NCBI GenBank assembly: GCA_041660045.1
Contig: JBAZXA010000014.1
Coordinates: 1 to 64,000, forward strand
DNA length: 64,000 bases
From: WM-3-3 sp041660045
GTDB lineage: Bacteria; Pseudomonadota; Gammaproteobacteria; Methylococcales; Methylomonadaceae
Direction: 5' to 3'
Position 1 is the stretch's first letter, and each line of letters starts with the position of its first letter. The position numbers and the translations under genes are program-made. The notes below the pieces were generated by a model that saw nothing but the letters and a program-made list of their open reading frames with translations, was not told the origin of the DNA and searched no databases. This document shows positions 45,410 to 53,957 of this stretch, piece by piece.

Positions 45410-46126
45410 ATGCCGCCTGCAATGAACACGTCCATTGAATCTGTATCGCCAGCCGACCGCCAGCCTAAAACCAAAGGTGGTTATTTATTTTTACCTACGC
45501 GCCTTAGCCGAGGCGCATTTTTAAAATGGCTACGCCGCATCCATGCCTGGTTTGGCTTATGGCTAGCCGCTTTAGGTTTGCTATTTGGTACTTCAGGGTT
45601 ATTATTAAACCACCGCGACATTATGAAAATTCCCGCTGCAAAAATGGAGCAAAAGGAACTCCAACTCACGTTGCCGGAACCAAAGCCTGCAAATGCTAAA
45701 GCGATGGCAGCTTGGCTAGGTCAAACCTTGGACATGAATACCGAAAATGCCAGGATAAAACAAGATAAGGCGAAACCCGTCGTTTGGAATAACGTTAAAC
45801 TTGAACAACCGCCGCTTTGGCAAATTAATGTACGAAACCCCAAGCGCACCTTGCAGGCTGAATATTGGCTAGGCAATGACTTTGTCAATATTAAACTGGG
45901 CGAAGCCAATTTTTTTGCCTTGCTGACGAATTTACACCGGGGCTCAGGCATGGGCGTGAATTGGATTTTATTTAGCGATACCTTAGCCATCGGCCTAATA
46001 CTACTAAGCTTGACCGGCGTTTTACTGTGGTCCGGCTTACATGGCCGAAGGCTCGCTGCTGCAGGACTGGGTTTTGGTAGCTTAAGCCTGATCGGTATAT
46101 TGGCTTGGCAAGCCATAGGCGGTTAG
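45410..46126 (+). CDS. Short PepSY-associated membrane protein
   Basis: 238 residues (or 234 from the Met at 45422). The membrane helices are about 45-65 (HAWFGLWLAALGLLFGTSGL), 180-205 and 210-235. FLKWLRRIHAWFGLW and NLHRGSGMGVNWILF are motifs of the PepSY-associated helix family. It is the short version of the protein coded at 35393. It probably works as an inner-membrane ferric-siderophore reductase or helper, since it follows the receptor by 11 bases and precedes piuC by one base. Confidence 0.85.
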   Translation: MPPAMNTSIESVSPADRQPKTKGGYLFLPTRLSRGAFLKWLRRIHAWFGLWLAALGLLFGTSGLLLNHRDIMKIPAAKMEQKELQLTLPEPKPANAKAMAAWLGQTLDMNTENARIKQDKAKPVVWNNVKLEQPPLWQINVRNPKRTLQAEYWLGNDFVNIKLGEANFFALLTNLHRGSGMGVNWILFSDTLAIGLILLSLTGVLLWSGLHGRRLAAAGLGFGSLSLIGILAWQAIGG

Positions 46127-46127
46127 C

Positions 46128-46811
46128 ATGTTAATTGAAATTCCTCAGCTTCTCTCCCGCCAGGCCCTGTTGCAATGCCAGTTCTTATTAGCCGATGCGC
46201 CCTGGGTAGACGGTAAAATTACGGCAGGTAGCCAATCTGCGCTAGTTAAACAAAATTTGCAATTACCCGAACAAGTTAAGCAGGGGCACGCTGCCCAGGC
46301 CATCATTTTGAACGCGTTAGAACAAAATGCACTATTTTTATCAGCCGCATTACCAAAGCGGATTTTCCCTCCGTTATTTAACTGTTACCAAGGCAAGCAT
46401 AACCATTTTGGTAACCATATTGATAACGCAATCCGACAATCACCCTATTTAGACCAGCGGGTGCGCACCGATTTATCAGCAACCCTATTTTTAAGCGACC
46501 CTGACAGCTATCATGGTGGCGAATTAATTATTGAAGATACTTATGGTGAACATACCGTTAAATTAGCTGCTGGTGATATGGTGTTATACCCTGGCTCCAG
46601 CTTGCATCGGGTTGAGCCCGTCACCCGTGGCACACGTTTAGCTTCTTTTTTTTGGCTAGAAAGTATGGTCAGGGAAACTGAACGCCGCCGCTTGTTGTTT
46701 GAAATGGATATGGCCATATTGGAGCTACGCAGCCACCATGGCGAAAGCAAGCCTGCGGTCAATCTTACTGGCTGTTACCATAATCTGCTGCGTATGTGGG
46801 CAGAAACCTAA
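46128..46811 (+). CDS. piuC: Fe(II)/2-oxoglutarate PKHD-type hydroxylase (PiuC/YbiX)
   Basis: 227 residues. The PKHD-type dioxygenase signature includes LFNCYQGKHNHFGNHIDNA with the metal-binding His-x-Asp near residues 97-99, RTDLSATLFLSDPDSYHGGE, the second His in VLYPGSSLHRVEPV near residue 159 and the Arg in TRGTRLASFFW. PiuC homologues are regularly encoded beside iron-siderophore receptors; the natural substrate is unknown. It is the last gene of this operon. Confidence 0.94.
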   Translation: MLIEIPQLLSRQALLQCQFLLADAPWVDGKITAGSQSALVKQNLQLPEQVKQGHAAQAIILNALEQNALFLSAALPKRIFPPLFNCYQGKHNHFGNHIDNAIRQSPYLDQRVRTDLSATLFLSDPDSYHGGELIIEDTYGEHTVKLAAGDMVLYPGSSLHRVEPVTRGTRLASFFWLESMVRETERRRLLFEMDMAILELRSHHGESKPAVNLTGCYHNLLRMWAET

Positions 46812-46884
46812 AACCCAAACCCTACTACCTAACTAGCATTTAATTAAACCTAATTTTCTGACTGTCATTAACTTGTAAGATAGT

Positions 46885-46931
46885 ATCAGCTGTCACATGA
46901 CATGACATATATGTCAGCTGTGACAGCTGAT
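46885..46931. repeat. Perfect 13-bp inverted repeat with a nested 14-bp palindrome
   Basis: Left arm ATCAGCTGTCACA (46885-46897), right arm TGTGACAGCTGAT (46919-46931), 21 bases between them. Inside the spacer, TGACATATATGTCA (46903-46916) is itself a full palindrome. The arms contain TGTCA/TGACA pentamers in opposite orientation, so each half-site may be a dimeric regulator site or the whole could form a cruciform or RNA hairpin. No T tract follows. Confidence 0.8.
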
Positions 46932-47275
46932 GTAACGACATCAATTTTAAACACGTCATACCTCAACCTATACTAGCCCATGCGGTTGCCAGTTAGACTA
47001 TTTCTAGTTCCCGCAGCTAACCGTTTTCGAATCCTTTGTAACTTAAACATAGATAATCTATTATCCATTCAAAGCAGAACCAGTTTTTTAATATCTACCA
47101 TTAGCCTTAGCCAATAAAATACTAGTATTTGATTATTAATAACTTTTATCGCCAAACTTGTATATTTTTTTGCCCTTCCCTATTTACAGGCTATGCCCAT
47201 CTAGGCAATTAACCTCCCTCATTTTATTTAAAGCATACTAACCCCATTACTTAAACCCTGTTAACCCGGTTTACA

Positions 47276-47403
47276 TTGTCATATTTTTTTACAGCAGTGG
47301 ATTTATACACTTTATAAAACAAGTTCTGTAATTCAATGTATTACATGCAATTTTGTAATATAAGCGTCATATATTTGAAATTTAACTGTCATATTATCTT
47401 ACA
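47276..47403 (+). repeat. Two direct 18-bp repeats 110 bp apart
   Basis: TTGTCATATTTTTTTACA (47276-47293) and CTGTCATATTATCTTACA (47386-47403) differ at three positions. A third, weaker GTCATAT copy lies at 47366. Direct repeats spaced by about ten helical turns upstream of a possible sigma-54-like promoter would suit activator binding. The match is visible in the sequence; the function is inferred. Confidence 0.55.
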
Positions 47404-47477
47404 TCTCCTATACTCAAACTCCCTCTAGAAGCTAGTGTCATGCCATAAGGTATTAATTATACTTACCATTATAAACA

Positions 47478-47492
47478 TGGAATAATTTTTGC
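47478..47492 (+). promoter_or_regulatory. Possible sigma-54 (-24/-12) promoter of the sorted-protein gene
   Basis: TGG-AATAATTT-TTTGC at 47478-47492 gives TGG and GC with the exact ten-base spacing of GG-N10-GC and the TTTGC of the -12 element. It lies about 106 bases before the start codon at 47598, with the TGTCA motifs upstream where activators bind. The -24 element lacks the usual GCAC and chance matches occur, so confidence is limited. Confidence 0.4.
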
Positions 47493-47597
47493 TTTATATA
47501 CTGTGTTCTACCCTGATCGACCTTCATGCGACAGCAATACTGTATTGAGTTAGAACAAGCCGTACGTTTTACATTTTAATTTTATATAGGGTGATTT

Positions 47598-48125
47598 ATG
47601 AAATCGATAGTTAGAACACTGGTCATTATGTTGACCGTTATCTGGGCAAGTACAGCTTCGGCTTCTTTAATAGAAGCGCCTGAAGTTGATGTGTATGGCC
47701 CAGCTTTTGCCAGTACATTTGGATTCAGCCTAAGCTCAACAACCACTGTTGATATTGAAGCTGAAAACGCTTTCTTTACTGCACTTGGCAAATCGTTTAA
47801 CAAAATAACTGGTTTTGGCGCTTCTTTATTAAGCGACAATGGCTTTTCAGCACTATTTGGAGCACCAAGTTTAACGACAACCGCATTACCTGGTGGCGCT
47901 TTAACAAGCACCCAAACGTTGTCTTATATTGGCTCGCTTTTGGCTGGTAATTATGTGTTGAAAGTTTTTGGCGATGCACCTTTCACAGGCGCAAGCTTTG
48001 AAGTGAACGCCCTTGCAGTTCCTGTAAGCGGCTCTTCTGTTCCTTTACCAGCCTCTTTTTGGTTGTTGGGTACAGCACTTTTAGGCCTAGTAAAATTTAG
48101 CCGTAAATCAGTTTCTCCCCGTTAG
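47598..48125 (+). CDS. Secreted protein with PEP-CTERM-like (VPLPASFWLLG) sorting tail
   Basis: 175 residues. Signal peptide about 1-24 (WASTASA). A short body rich in Ser, Phe and Thr is followed by VPLPASFWLLGTALLGLV and the basic end KFSRKSV, the tripartite exosortase-type tail. No catalytic motif is seen. It is similar in design to the product at 26594 and probably ends on, or is released from, the cell surface. It has a long untranslated region with motifs for regulation (see 46812-47597). Confidence 0.8.
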   Translation: MKSIVRTLVIMLTVIWASTASASLIEAPEVDVYGPAFASTFGFSLSSTTTVDIEAENAFFTALGKSFNKITGFGASLLSDNGFSALFGAPSLTTTALPGGALTSTQTLSYIGSLLAGNYVLKVFGDAPFTGASFEVNALAVPVSGSSVPLPASFWLLGTALLGLVKFSRKSVSPR

Positions 48126-48460
48126 TAAATGCTAAGAGTAGCCCCTGTTTAAACGGGGGCTACAACCTACACCTCATCATAGCCTGCAAAAAATTTCAGT
48201 TCAATTTACCTTCCAAAGTCACGGCTAAACACTAATTTCCTACCAGCATTCCCCTAGAACCATCGCTTTAGCCTCCAAAACTGCTCTCTGATAAGCCCTT
48301 TGGGCCAGAAACAACGCTGCTTTTGTTAACTGATACTACCCAATTTGTAATAACGCCAAACTCATCCAGCACAAATACTTTCAGGATAATTGCAAGTTTT
48401 ACAAGGTATAATTGCGTGTTTGCATAAGATCAATAACTGCCACCATGATTGAGGCCGGCC
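48126..48460. other. Intergenic region with a strong hairpin after the sorted-protein gene
   Basis: At 48138-48163 GTAGCCCC and GGGGCTAC with additional inner pairs form a hairpin of about 12 base pairs, 13 bases after the stop codon, as expected for a terminator, but without a T tract. The remainder up to oxyR shows no clear feature except a possible eight-codon frame (48444-48470) overlapping the oxyR start, which I do not trust. Confidence 0.5.
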
Positions 48461-49351
48461 ATGAACCTTAGGGATTTAAATTATTTAATCGCCGTGGCGG
48501 AATTACGCAGTTTTGTGCAAGCGGCTGAACGCTGCTGTATTAGCCAACCTACTTTAAGCACGCAAATTAAGAAAATGGAAGACACATTAGGCGTACAAAT
48601 TTTTGAACGCACGAACAAAAAAGTGATACCGACAGAACTAGGCATGCAAATTATCGCCTCTGCCCGGCAAATAATTAATGAAGTCAATGTCATTACCGAA
48701 CTAGCCAAGATGTCCCAAGACCCCTATGCGGGCAATTTGAGACTAGGGGCATTTCCAACCTTATCGACCTATATATTTCCGCAATTGGTTCCGCTAATTA
48801 AGCAGGCATTACCCAAAATCAGGTTAATCTTAATTGAAGAAAAAACGGAAGCTTTGACACAACAACTGTTAAACGGGCAAATTGACGCCGCTATATTAGC
48901 ATTGCCAATCCTGGACGATTATCTAGACGCGGAAGTGTTGTTTGATGATGAGTTTTTTCTAGCTGTGTCAGCTGAGCATGTTTTAAGCAAAAACAGCGAA
49001 ATCGTCCAGGCTGATTTATCAGGCTTACAGTTACTATTATTGGATGAAGGCCATTGCCTGCGCGGACATGCTTTACAAATTTGCCATGCCAACCAAATCC
49101 AAGAACAGCAGGACGTAAGGGCTACGGGCTTGGAAACCTTACGACAAATGGTGCGCGCCGGCACAGGCATCACCTTTATGCCGCGCATTGCTGTGCGCCA
49201 GCCCGATGATGGCATTTGTTATATACCCTTTAAAGCCCCAGCTCCTAGCCGACGCATCGCTTTAGTTTGGCGCAAGACCAGTGCCCGCTTAGCCTTGATC
49301 CGGCAGCTGAGCGGGCTGATTAAAACTGCTGAACAACAATTAAAAACGTAG
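48461..49351 (+). CDS. oxyR: OxyR, peroxide-sensing LysR-type regulator
   Basis: 296 residues from ATG 48461 (GAGG six bases before). The start MNLRDLNYLIAVAELRSFVQ and SQPTLSTQIKKMEDTLGVQI is the LysR helix-turn-helix. The redox pair is exact: codons 199 and 208 are both Cys (GHCLRGHALQIC), the same numbers as in E. coli OxyR, so disulfide switching should be conserved. RAGTGITFMPRIAV is also typical. This numbering supports the chosen start over the upstream TTG. It probably controls peroxide and iron-related defence genes elsewhere. Confidence 0.95.
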   Translation: MNLRDLNYLIAVAELRSFVQAAERCCISQPTLSTQIKKMEDTLGVQIFERTNKKVIPTELGMQIIASARQIINEVNVITELAKMSQDPYAGNLRLGAFPTLSTYIFPQLVPLIKQALPKIRLILIEEKTEALTQQLLNGQIDAAILALPILDDYLDAEVLFDDEFFLAVSAEHVLSKNSEIVQADLSGLQLLLLDEGHCLRGHALQICHANQIQEQQDVRATGLETLRQMVRAGTGITFMPRIAVRQPDDGICYIPFKAPAPSRRIALVWRKTSARLALIRQLSGLIKTAEQQLKT

Positions 49352-49473
49352 CATCAAAAATTGCTACAACCTAACTCTGTTTAATCCCTACCATCTTGCC
49401 CTAATTCACCTGCCACACCTTTGCCAACTTATACGCTGTAATCCTTAAGCTGACTGTGTGGCGGGGTATAAAC

Positions 49474-50226
49474 TTACAGGTAATCTGCTGCTTCGGTTTT
49501 GTAAAAAGGCCAGTTTTTGACATGCAGATATTTTCTGATAGGTGTTTTAATCACCGATACACATAAGGCAATTGAAAATAAGCACCAAACTGCGGAAAAT
49601 TCATTTGGATCGGATGTGGTAATGTCGGCAACCATAGGGCCTATTAAATAATGGAACCCAACAAAGCGCCAAGAACCATAAATCACCGGCATCACAAAGC
49701 CCACTACAATATAGGTTAAGGCATGTAAACCCCAGTTAAAATTAAACAGCCAGGCCACCGGATCTGACAGTAAACCGTTTAATGGGATTTGCCAAGCTAT
49801 ATGCCAACTACCAGATGTGGAACAGATGTTAGGCCCGCAAAAACCCTCTACGCCAACATTGCAATGCCCTGCCCAATCAAAGGGGAATAGCTTAATCAGC
49901 AACAACAAACTACCAACTGCGCACAGCGTATAAACCGTAGTCCTGATTTTAAGCTTGACACTTTCCGGGATGAAATACATAGCCACCATATTGACAAAAA
50001 ATGGCTGGAAAGAGACATGTAAATACCCCAACAAAGTTAACACTTGATTATTAGGGTTATCGCACAAGTCGATATAAACATAGGTAATCGCCTGTAACAA
50101 TTCCATTAAGGCAAAATAGGTTAAGGGTATCCAAAGTTCTTTAGATTCACCTTTTAAAGCAACATAGGATGACGTTCCCAAGCCGGCAACAGCTAAAACA
50201 GCAGAAGCTTCTCCACTCCAACACAT
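49474..50226 (-). CDS. Multi-span membrane protein of the DUF5765 type
   Basis: 250 residues from ATG 50226, which has AAAGG nine bases upstream; a TTG at 50232 is possible. The start MCWSGEASAVLAVAGLG and the Trp/Phe/His-rich helices (FALMELLQAITYVYIDLCDN, LGYLHVSFQPFFVNMVAMYF) give about seven membrane segments. The resemblance to DUF5765 proteins is from memory and moderate. The Cys-containing loop HCNVGVEGFCGPNICSTSGS could be metal-binding or disulfide-bonded in the periplasm. Function unknown. It is convergent to oxyR. Its leader carries two strong hairpins. Confidence 0.72.
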   Translation of the reverse strand: MCWSGEASAVLAVAGLGTSSYVALKGESKELWIPLTYFALMELLQAITYVYIDLCDNPNNQVLTLLGYLHVSFQPFFVNMVAMYFIPESVKLKIRTTVYTLCAVGSLLLLIKLFPFDWAGHCNVGVEGFCGPNICSTSGSWHIAWQIPLNGLLSDPVAWLFNFNWGLHALTYIVVGFVMPVIYGSWRFVGFHYLIGPMVADITTSDPNEFSAVWCLFSIALCVSVIKTPIRKYLHVKNWPFYKTEAADYL

Positions 50227-50252
50227 AAACAATGACCTTTATAATTATTATT

Positions 50253-50296
50253 CTGCTGCAGGCAAGTTCCTCAGCAACTTGAATACACTGCAGCAG
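50253..50296 (-). promoter_or_regulatory. Nested hairpin in the leader of the DUF5765-like gene
   Basis: CTGCTGCAG (50253-50261) pairs with CTGCAGCAG (50288-50296), and inside it CAAGTT (50263-50268) pairs with AACTTG (50276-50281), leaving a seven-base tip. It is 27 bases before the start codon on the minus strand, so it is very probably in the mRNA leader. No riboswitch class is recognised. Confidence 0.6.
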
Positions 50297-50320
50297 TATT
50301 TTATTAAACAATGGGTTAGG

Positions 50321-50352
50321 CTTTGCCATGTGGGCTAATCCACATGGCAAAG
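50321..50352. repeat. Perfect 13-bp hairpin
   Basis: CTTTGCCATGTGG, loop GCTAAT, CCACATGGCAAAG with no mismatch. It lies between the two minus-strand genes ending at 50485 and starting at 50226. On the plus strand it is followed by a weak T-rich stretch (GTGGTTATTTTA); on the minus strand none. It could be the terminator of the upstream gene or the second leader hairpin of the DUF5765-like gene. Confidence 0.6.
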
Positions 50353-50484
50353 GTGGTTATTTTAGTCTAAATGATGGCTGACTAGAAACTTGCTTTAGAA
50401 AAAATTAACATTTATCGTCTTGCCGCATAATGCAACATAGTTTTAATTCTAGACTTTCTGCGGCATCCGGCTGCCATCAGCACC

Positions 50485-52638
50485 CTAATATTTGCGTTGG
50501 CGTAACCGTAGTAATACGGCAAAAACACTAGCAAACAACCAACCTGCGGCCGGTAAAGGCACTGCCGCAACAGCAGTTAGCCTAATGTCGTTGCCCACTA
50601 GGCCTGCATTAGCGTTATAGGCATAATCGACAGTAAAATGATAAGCTTGGCCAGCAAAATTAGCTGATACATTGGACAATTGGTTAAACAAACCGTTAAC
50701 CAAATCATTGCCATCATTAGTCAAAATCGTAAAACTTTGGCCGGCAATCGGTGCGGATAACAAGTTTAGCAGCAGGTTAGAATGGTTTAAGGACACCAAA
50801 CCATTAACCTTAAGCGCATCATTAAGCCCTAACCCTAAAGAATTGCTAGGGTCTAAATCGATATTCCAAATACTGTCCGCCGCCAAAGTGAGATCACCAA
50901 CCGTTAACTGACCAACACCATCGACGCCAGGTGCCAAAGTAGCGTCGGCAGCAACATTTACTGCACCTGAGATTATGCCTGTGCCACCTAATAAGCCACC
51001 CGACCCAACCGCAACCGCACCACTACCTGTTGCTGAACCGGTATTGTTGTTTGCTAACAAAATGCCGTCATTGATAATGGTAGGCCCTGTGTAAACACTA
51101 GCACCGGATAAACTGGTGCTACCACTGTTGACGTTTACTTGGCTAAAATTCGATAAAGCGCCTGCATAGGTAAAATGGTTGCTTACACCTATATCAAGGT
51201 TTAACGTATTGCTGCCACCTATTCCGCCAGAAACATCCCCTGAAATAGTAGCTGCCCCACCTTGGATAGCCAGCGTGTTGTTGCCTGCACCTAAATCTAT
51301 CGCTTTACCACTGCTGGCACCATTAATCACACCGGCGTTGTTTAGCGTATCATTATCTGCACCGGTTTGAATTGCAGCGCTGCTAGCGCCGCCTCCCTGG
51401 ATAATACCGCCAGCCTGATTGTTGATAGTCACGGTAAAGCCACTGGCCGCACCTTCCACAACAATACCAGAATCATTTTGGCCACGGATTAGACCACCCG
51501 CTTGGTTAGTAATCTCACTATTGCTGTGGATGCCTTCACGCGTGCCTGACAAGGGGCCTGAACTGATGTCATTTCCGGCCAGGGTAATGCCACGGCCAAG
51601 CGCATTAGCATTGCCCGCGTTGACCAAGCCTTCAATTGTGCCGGAGTTGCTAATGCTACCACCACCCACGGTAATACCCTCGCTTTGTGCGGGCCCTGTA
51701 GCACTAAAGGCATTAACAGAACGGATAATGCCGCTATTAGTTAAGTTAACCAAGCCGTCCACATCAACACCATCACCATCACCGGTCACACCACTACCGG
51801 TAATCGTACCTGCATTAATAATGGTCGCAGTTTGGTTGGCATTAAAGCCATCCAGGTTAATGCCAGAGCCATTGTTGCCGCGGATAACGCCACCGGCATT
51901 ATTGCTGACCGTGGTGCTAAATAGTACCGTATTATCAACTGTACCGCCGGTAATGCCATGCCGGGCACCTTCTATCAAACCGGTACCAAAATTATTGATG
52001 CTAACGCCTGAGTTTTGTTGTACATCTATACCGTCATCACCAGTATCCGTTGTATTGGTAGCCCGAATAGTGCCATAGTTGTTAACCACGCCGTTAACTC
52101 CAGGACGCACCGAGTCGGCATCTTGCGCCAGAATAATACCCGTGGCAAAGTTATTGACGATATTACTGCCTGAAGCAAGCGCGCTAAAGTCTATGGCCTG
52201 GGCACCGCCTTTTGAAGCGTTTAGGGAGTTAAGTGTGCCATAGTTATTCAGCAACACACTAGCCAGCGATTTATTTAGCTGAATGACGTCAGCATTAGCG
52301 GATTGGATAAGTGCGCTGGCATTCGTTAAACTGCCATTGGTGACCACCAAATTGGCAACCCCCACATTATCACGGATAGCGCGGCCACTGCCAGTTTGCC
52401 TTAAAGTGCCTTGATTGTTTAAGATGGCATTGTCGCCTGTGATACTCACAGCTACCGTGCCCCCGCTGACGGATAGGATTGCCCCCGCAGCTATATCGCC
52501 AGTTTGGTTAGCGTCTAACGTTTGCGCACTGGACGTCGTGCCAGTGTTGATAGCAAAACTTGTTGCCTGTGCCATAGGACTGAGTAAAAAACCAGCCGCA
52601 GCTAACCAGCTGCCTTGTTTAAGATAGTTTGTTTTCAT
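50485..52638 (-). CDS. Autotransporter-like beta-helical surface protein with a VPLPA sorting tail
   Basis: 717 residues. Signal peptide about 1-25 (SPMAQA). A long Gly/Asn/Ser/Ala-rich body has short repeats such as VVNNYGTIRA, INNFGTGLIEG, ISNSGTIEG and ITNQAGGLIRG, each a beta-helix turn of autotransporter passengers. About residues 525-580 carry an autotransporter-associated strand repeat (GSGGLLGGTGIISGAVNVAA then DATLAPG). In place of the usual beta-barrel the protein ends VPLPAAGWLFASVFAVLLRL plus RQRKY, a sorting-type tail. It has no Cys. It is a likely surface adhesin or biofilm protein. A GG-N10-GC at 52692-52705 upstream is unconvincing as a sigma-54 promoter. Confidence 0.86.
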   Translation of the reverse strand: MKTNYLKQGSWLAAAGFLLSPMAQATSFAINTGTTSSAQTLDANQTGDIAAGAILSVSGGTVAVSITGDNAILNNQGTLRQTGSGRAIRDNVGVANLVVTNGSLTNASALIQSANADVIQLNKSLASVLLNNYGTLNSLNASKGGAQAIDFSALASGSNIVNNFATGIILAQDADSVRPGVNGVVNNYGTIRATNTTDTGDDGIDVQQNSGVSINNFGTGLIEGARHGITGGTVDNTVLFSTTVSNNAGGVIRGNNGSGINLDGFNANQTATIINAGTITGSGVTGDGDGVDVDGLVNLTNSGIIRSVNAFSATGPAQSEGITVGGGSISNSGTIEGLVNAGNANALGRGITLAGNDISSGPLSGTREGIHSNSEITNQAGGLIRGQNDSGIVVEGAASGFTVTINNQAGGIIQGGGASSAAIQTGADNDTLNNAGVINGASSGKAIDLGAGNNTLAIQGGAATISGDVSGGIGGSNTLNLDIGVSNHFTYAGALSNFSQVNVNSGSTSLSGASVYTGPTIINDGILLANNNTGSATGSGAVAVGSGGLLGGTGIISGAVNVAADATLAPGVDGVGQLTVGDLTLAADSIWNIDLDPSNSLGLGLNDALKVNGLVSLNHSNLLLNLLSAPIAGQSFTILTNDGNDLVNGLFNQLSNVSANFAGQAYHFTVDYAYNANAGLVGNDIRLTAVAAVPLPAAGWLFASVFAVLLRLRQRKY

Positions 52639-52920
52639 CGTTATTTGTCTTTGTCAAAGTTACTATAACGGCTAACCGCCAAACCTTCCATGCTTGGCCA
52701 TTTCCGTAGCTTTAAGATTGCCCATAGCGACCTTAATACGACCGCCTAAGGCATCTTAGGTTTATCATAAGCAGGCATTGTTACAGCACAATTACCGGGA
52801 GGTGATAGTTACTTGGCTGAGGAGATAAGCTATAGCGCTGCTGTTAGTCACCTAGCTAAGTAAATCTTAGCCATGTTATATACTTATTTACCTAGCAAAA
52901 GGCTAGCACCAGCCCTCTTT

Positions 52921-53253
52921 TTAGGGCAGGTTTTCCGCCAGTGGCTTAGGATATAGATGAACCGCCAACCAAATGGCGCCATGCGAAGCCGATTCAACAA
53001 TGTGCTTAACACCAGCAGCTATAAACACATAATCGCCAGATTTCAAATGCAAAACAGTACCCTGCATCCGTAATACCGCTTCGCCTTGCATTAAAACCAC
53101 CCATTCATCCTGGGCTTGTACATATTCCGTCGGTGTAATTTGCGCGGAACTAACAATACGCTCAATGACAAGATTGCAATGCCTTAACAACTCTTCAAAA
53201 CGTTCGCCTTGTTCAGGCGGTTGGGCATCGGCAAATATATTTTTGGTTAACAT
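52921..53253 (-). CDS. Cupin-domain protein
   Basis: 110 residues of single-cupin type. The core is EWVVLMQGEAVLRMQGTVLH, then LKSGDYVFIAAGVKHIVESA (the cupin G-D-x-x-x-x-x-G-x-x-H motif), then AIWLAVHLYP. Metal-binding His and Glu are partly conserved (Glu in DEWVV, His in VKHIV). Such proteins are often small isomerases, metal sensors or binding proteins; nothing specific can be said. It stands alone. Confidence 0.85.
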   Translation of the reverse strand: MLTKNIFADAQPPEQGERFEELLRHCNLVIERIVSSAQITPTEYVQAQDEWVVLMQGEAVLRMQGTVLHLKSGDYVFIAAGVKHIVESASHGAIWLAVHLYPKPLAENLP

Positions 53254-53481
53254 AAGCTTAAATGGTGATGTTGAGAATCAGACTTAAACCTTATGATAGT
53301 GCCTATCCTACCAATGCTGAAAGCGTAAATACCATGGTGATTTTATAAAGTTGCTGGCGCTAAAATATTTTAGACTTTTTCCAGCATTCTAGTAATAACC
53401 TTCTATACTTCAATATAAGTCGATAAGCGGGATATGGCGTTGACGCAGTGTCCCATACAGAATCAACTGATGGGGAGAGTT

Positions 53482-53877
53482 ATGCGTAAAATATTTTGTC
53501 TTACACTTTTGTTACAAGCTTGTTCAATGACAGCACCATCGACTAACAGCGATGCTGACCGGTTTTTTTCGGATGCCTTGGCTTGTAATAATGCAAGCAC
53601 CGTAAAAGTACGGATTAATATGCCTTTGGCTGGCGGCGGCATGAACGTGATTGAAATACCGGTTAGCGCTGATAGCAACGCTTATAGCGGCTGCATGCTA
53701 CAAACCGGACACGCAACGCCGGAAGCCAATCCCGACGGCTACCTTAAAGTAGCCCACGCCTGCTTACATCAAGCGCACCAATCAGCTTATCCAGACACAG
53801 CGTATGCTGATTGTGTAAAACGCGCCAATTTAAGTGTAGAACCCTTGCTACCGGTAAATTTACATTTAAGAAACTAG
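53482..53877 (+). CDS. Unknown small lipoprotein
   Basis: 131 residues from ATG 53482, with GGGGAGAG just upstream; the frame runs further up but that part has no signal. The signal sequence MRKIFCLTLLLQACSMTAPS has a lipobox-like LLQAC. The mature part has several Cys (LACNNAST, YSGCMLQTGH, HACLHQAHQS, ADCVKRANLS), four after the lipid Cys, suggesting two disulfides. I do not recognise the family. It precedes the convergent sigma/anti-sigma module. Confidence 0.7.
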   Translation: MRKIFCLTLLLQACSMTAPSTNSDADRFFSDALACNNASTVKVRINMPLAGGGMNVIEIPVSADSNAYSGCMLQTGHATPEANPDGYLKVAHACLHQAHQSAYPDTAYADCVKRANLSVEPLLPVNLHLRN

Positions 53878-53957
53878 GCTGCGGCTAGCTAGCGCACGCG
53901 TTTTTTATGCCTTAGCAGCATGGCTTTTATTTACCTAACTCTCGCCACGCAGCACAT

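Larger units (their letters stand above)
46812..47597. other. 786-bp non-coding region with TGTCA motifs and palindromes
   Basis: No coding frame is convincing. It is AT-rich and contains a dense set of TGTCA/TGACA pentamers: 46863, 46891, 46898, 46903, 46912, 46921, 47277, 47387 and 47436 (positions are starts). An 18-base direct repeat at 47276 and 47386 matches at 15 of 18 positions. It ends in a possible sigma-54-like promoter. The palindrome and promoter are listed separately. It is the control region of the sorted-protein gene at 47598 or, in part, an unrecognised RNA or intergenic element. Confidence 0.55.

Noticed and set aside
48444..48470. Eight-codon frame overlapping the oxyR start (possible leader peptide)
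   Set aside because: Too short and without a clear Shine-Dalgarno site of its own.
52692..52705. GG-N10-GC as a sigma-54 promoter before the autotransporter-like gene
   Set aside because: The -12 side reads AAGC and not TTGC, and such cores occur by chance; not strong enough to list.
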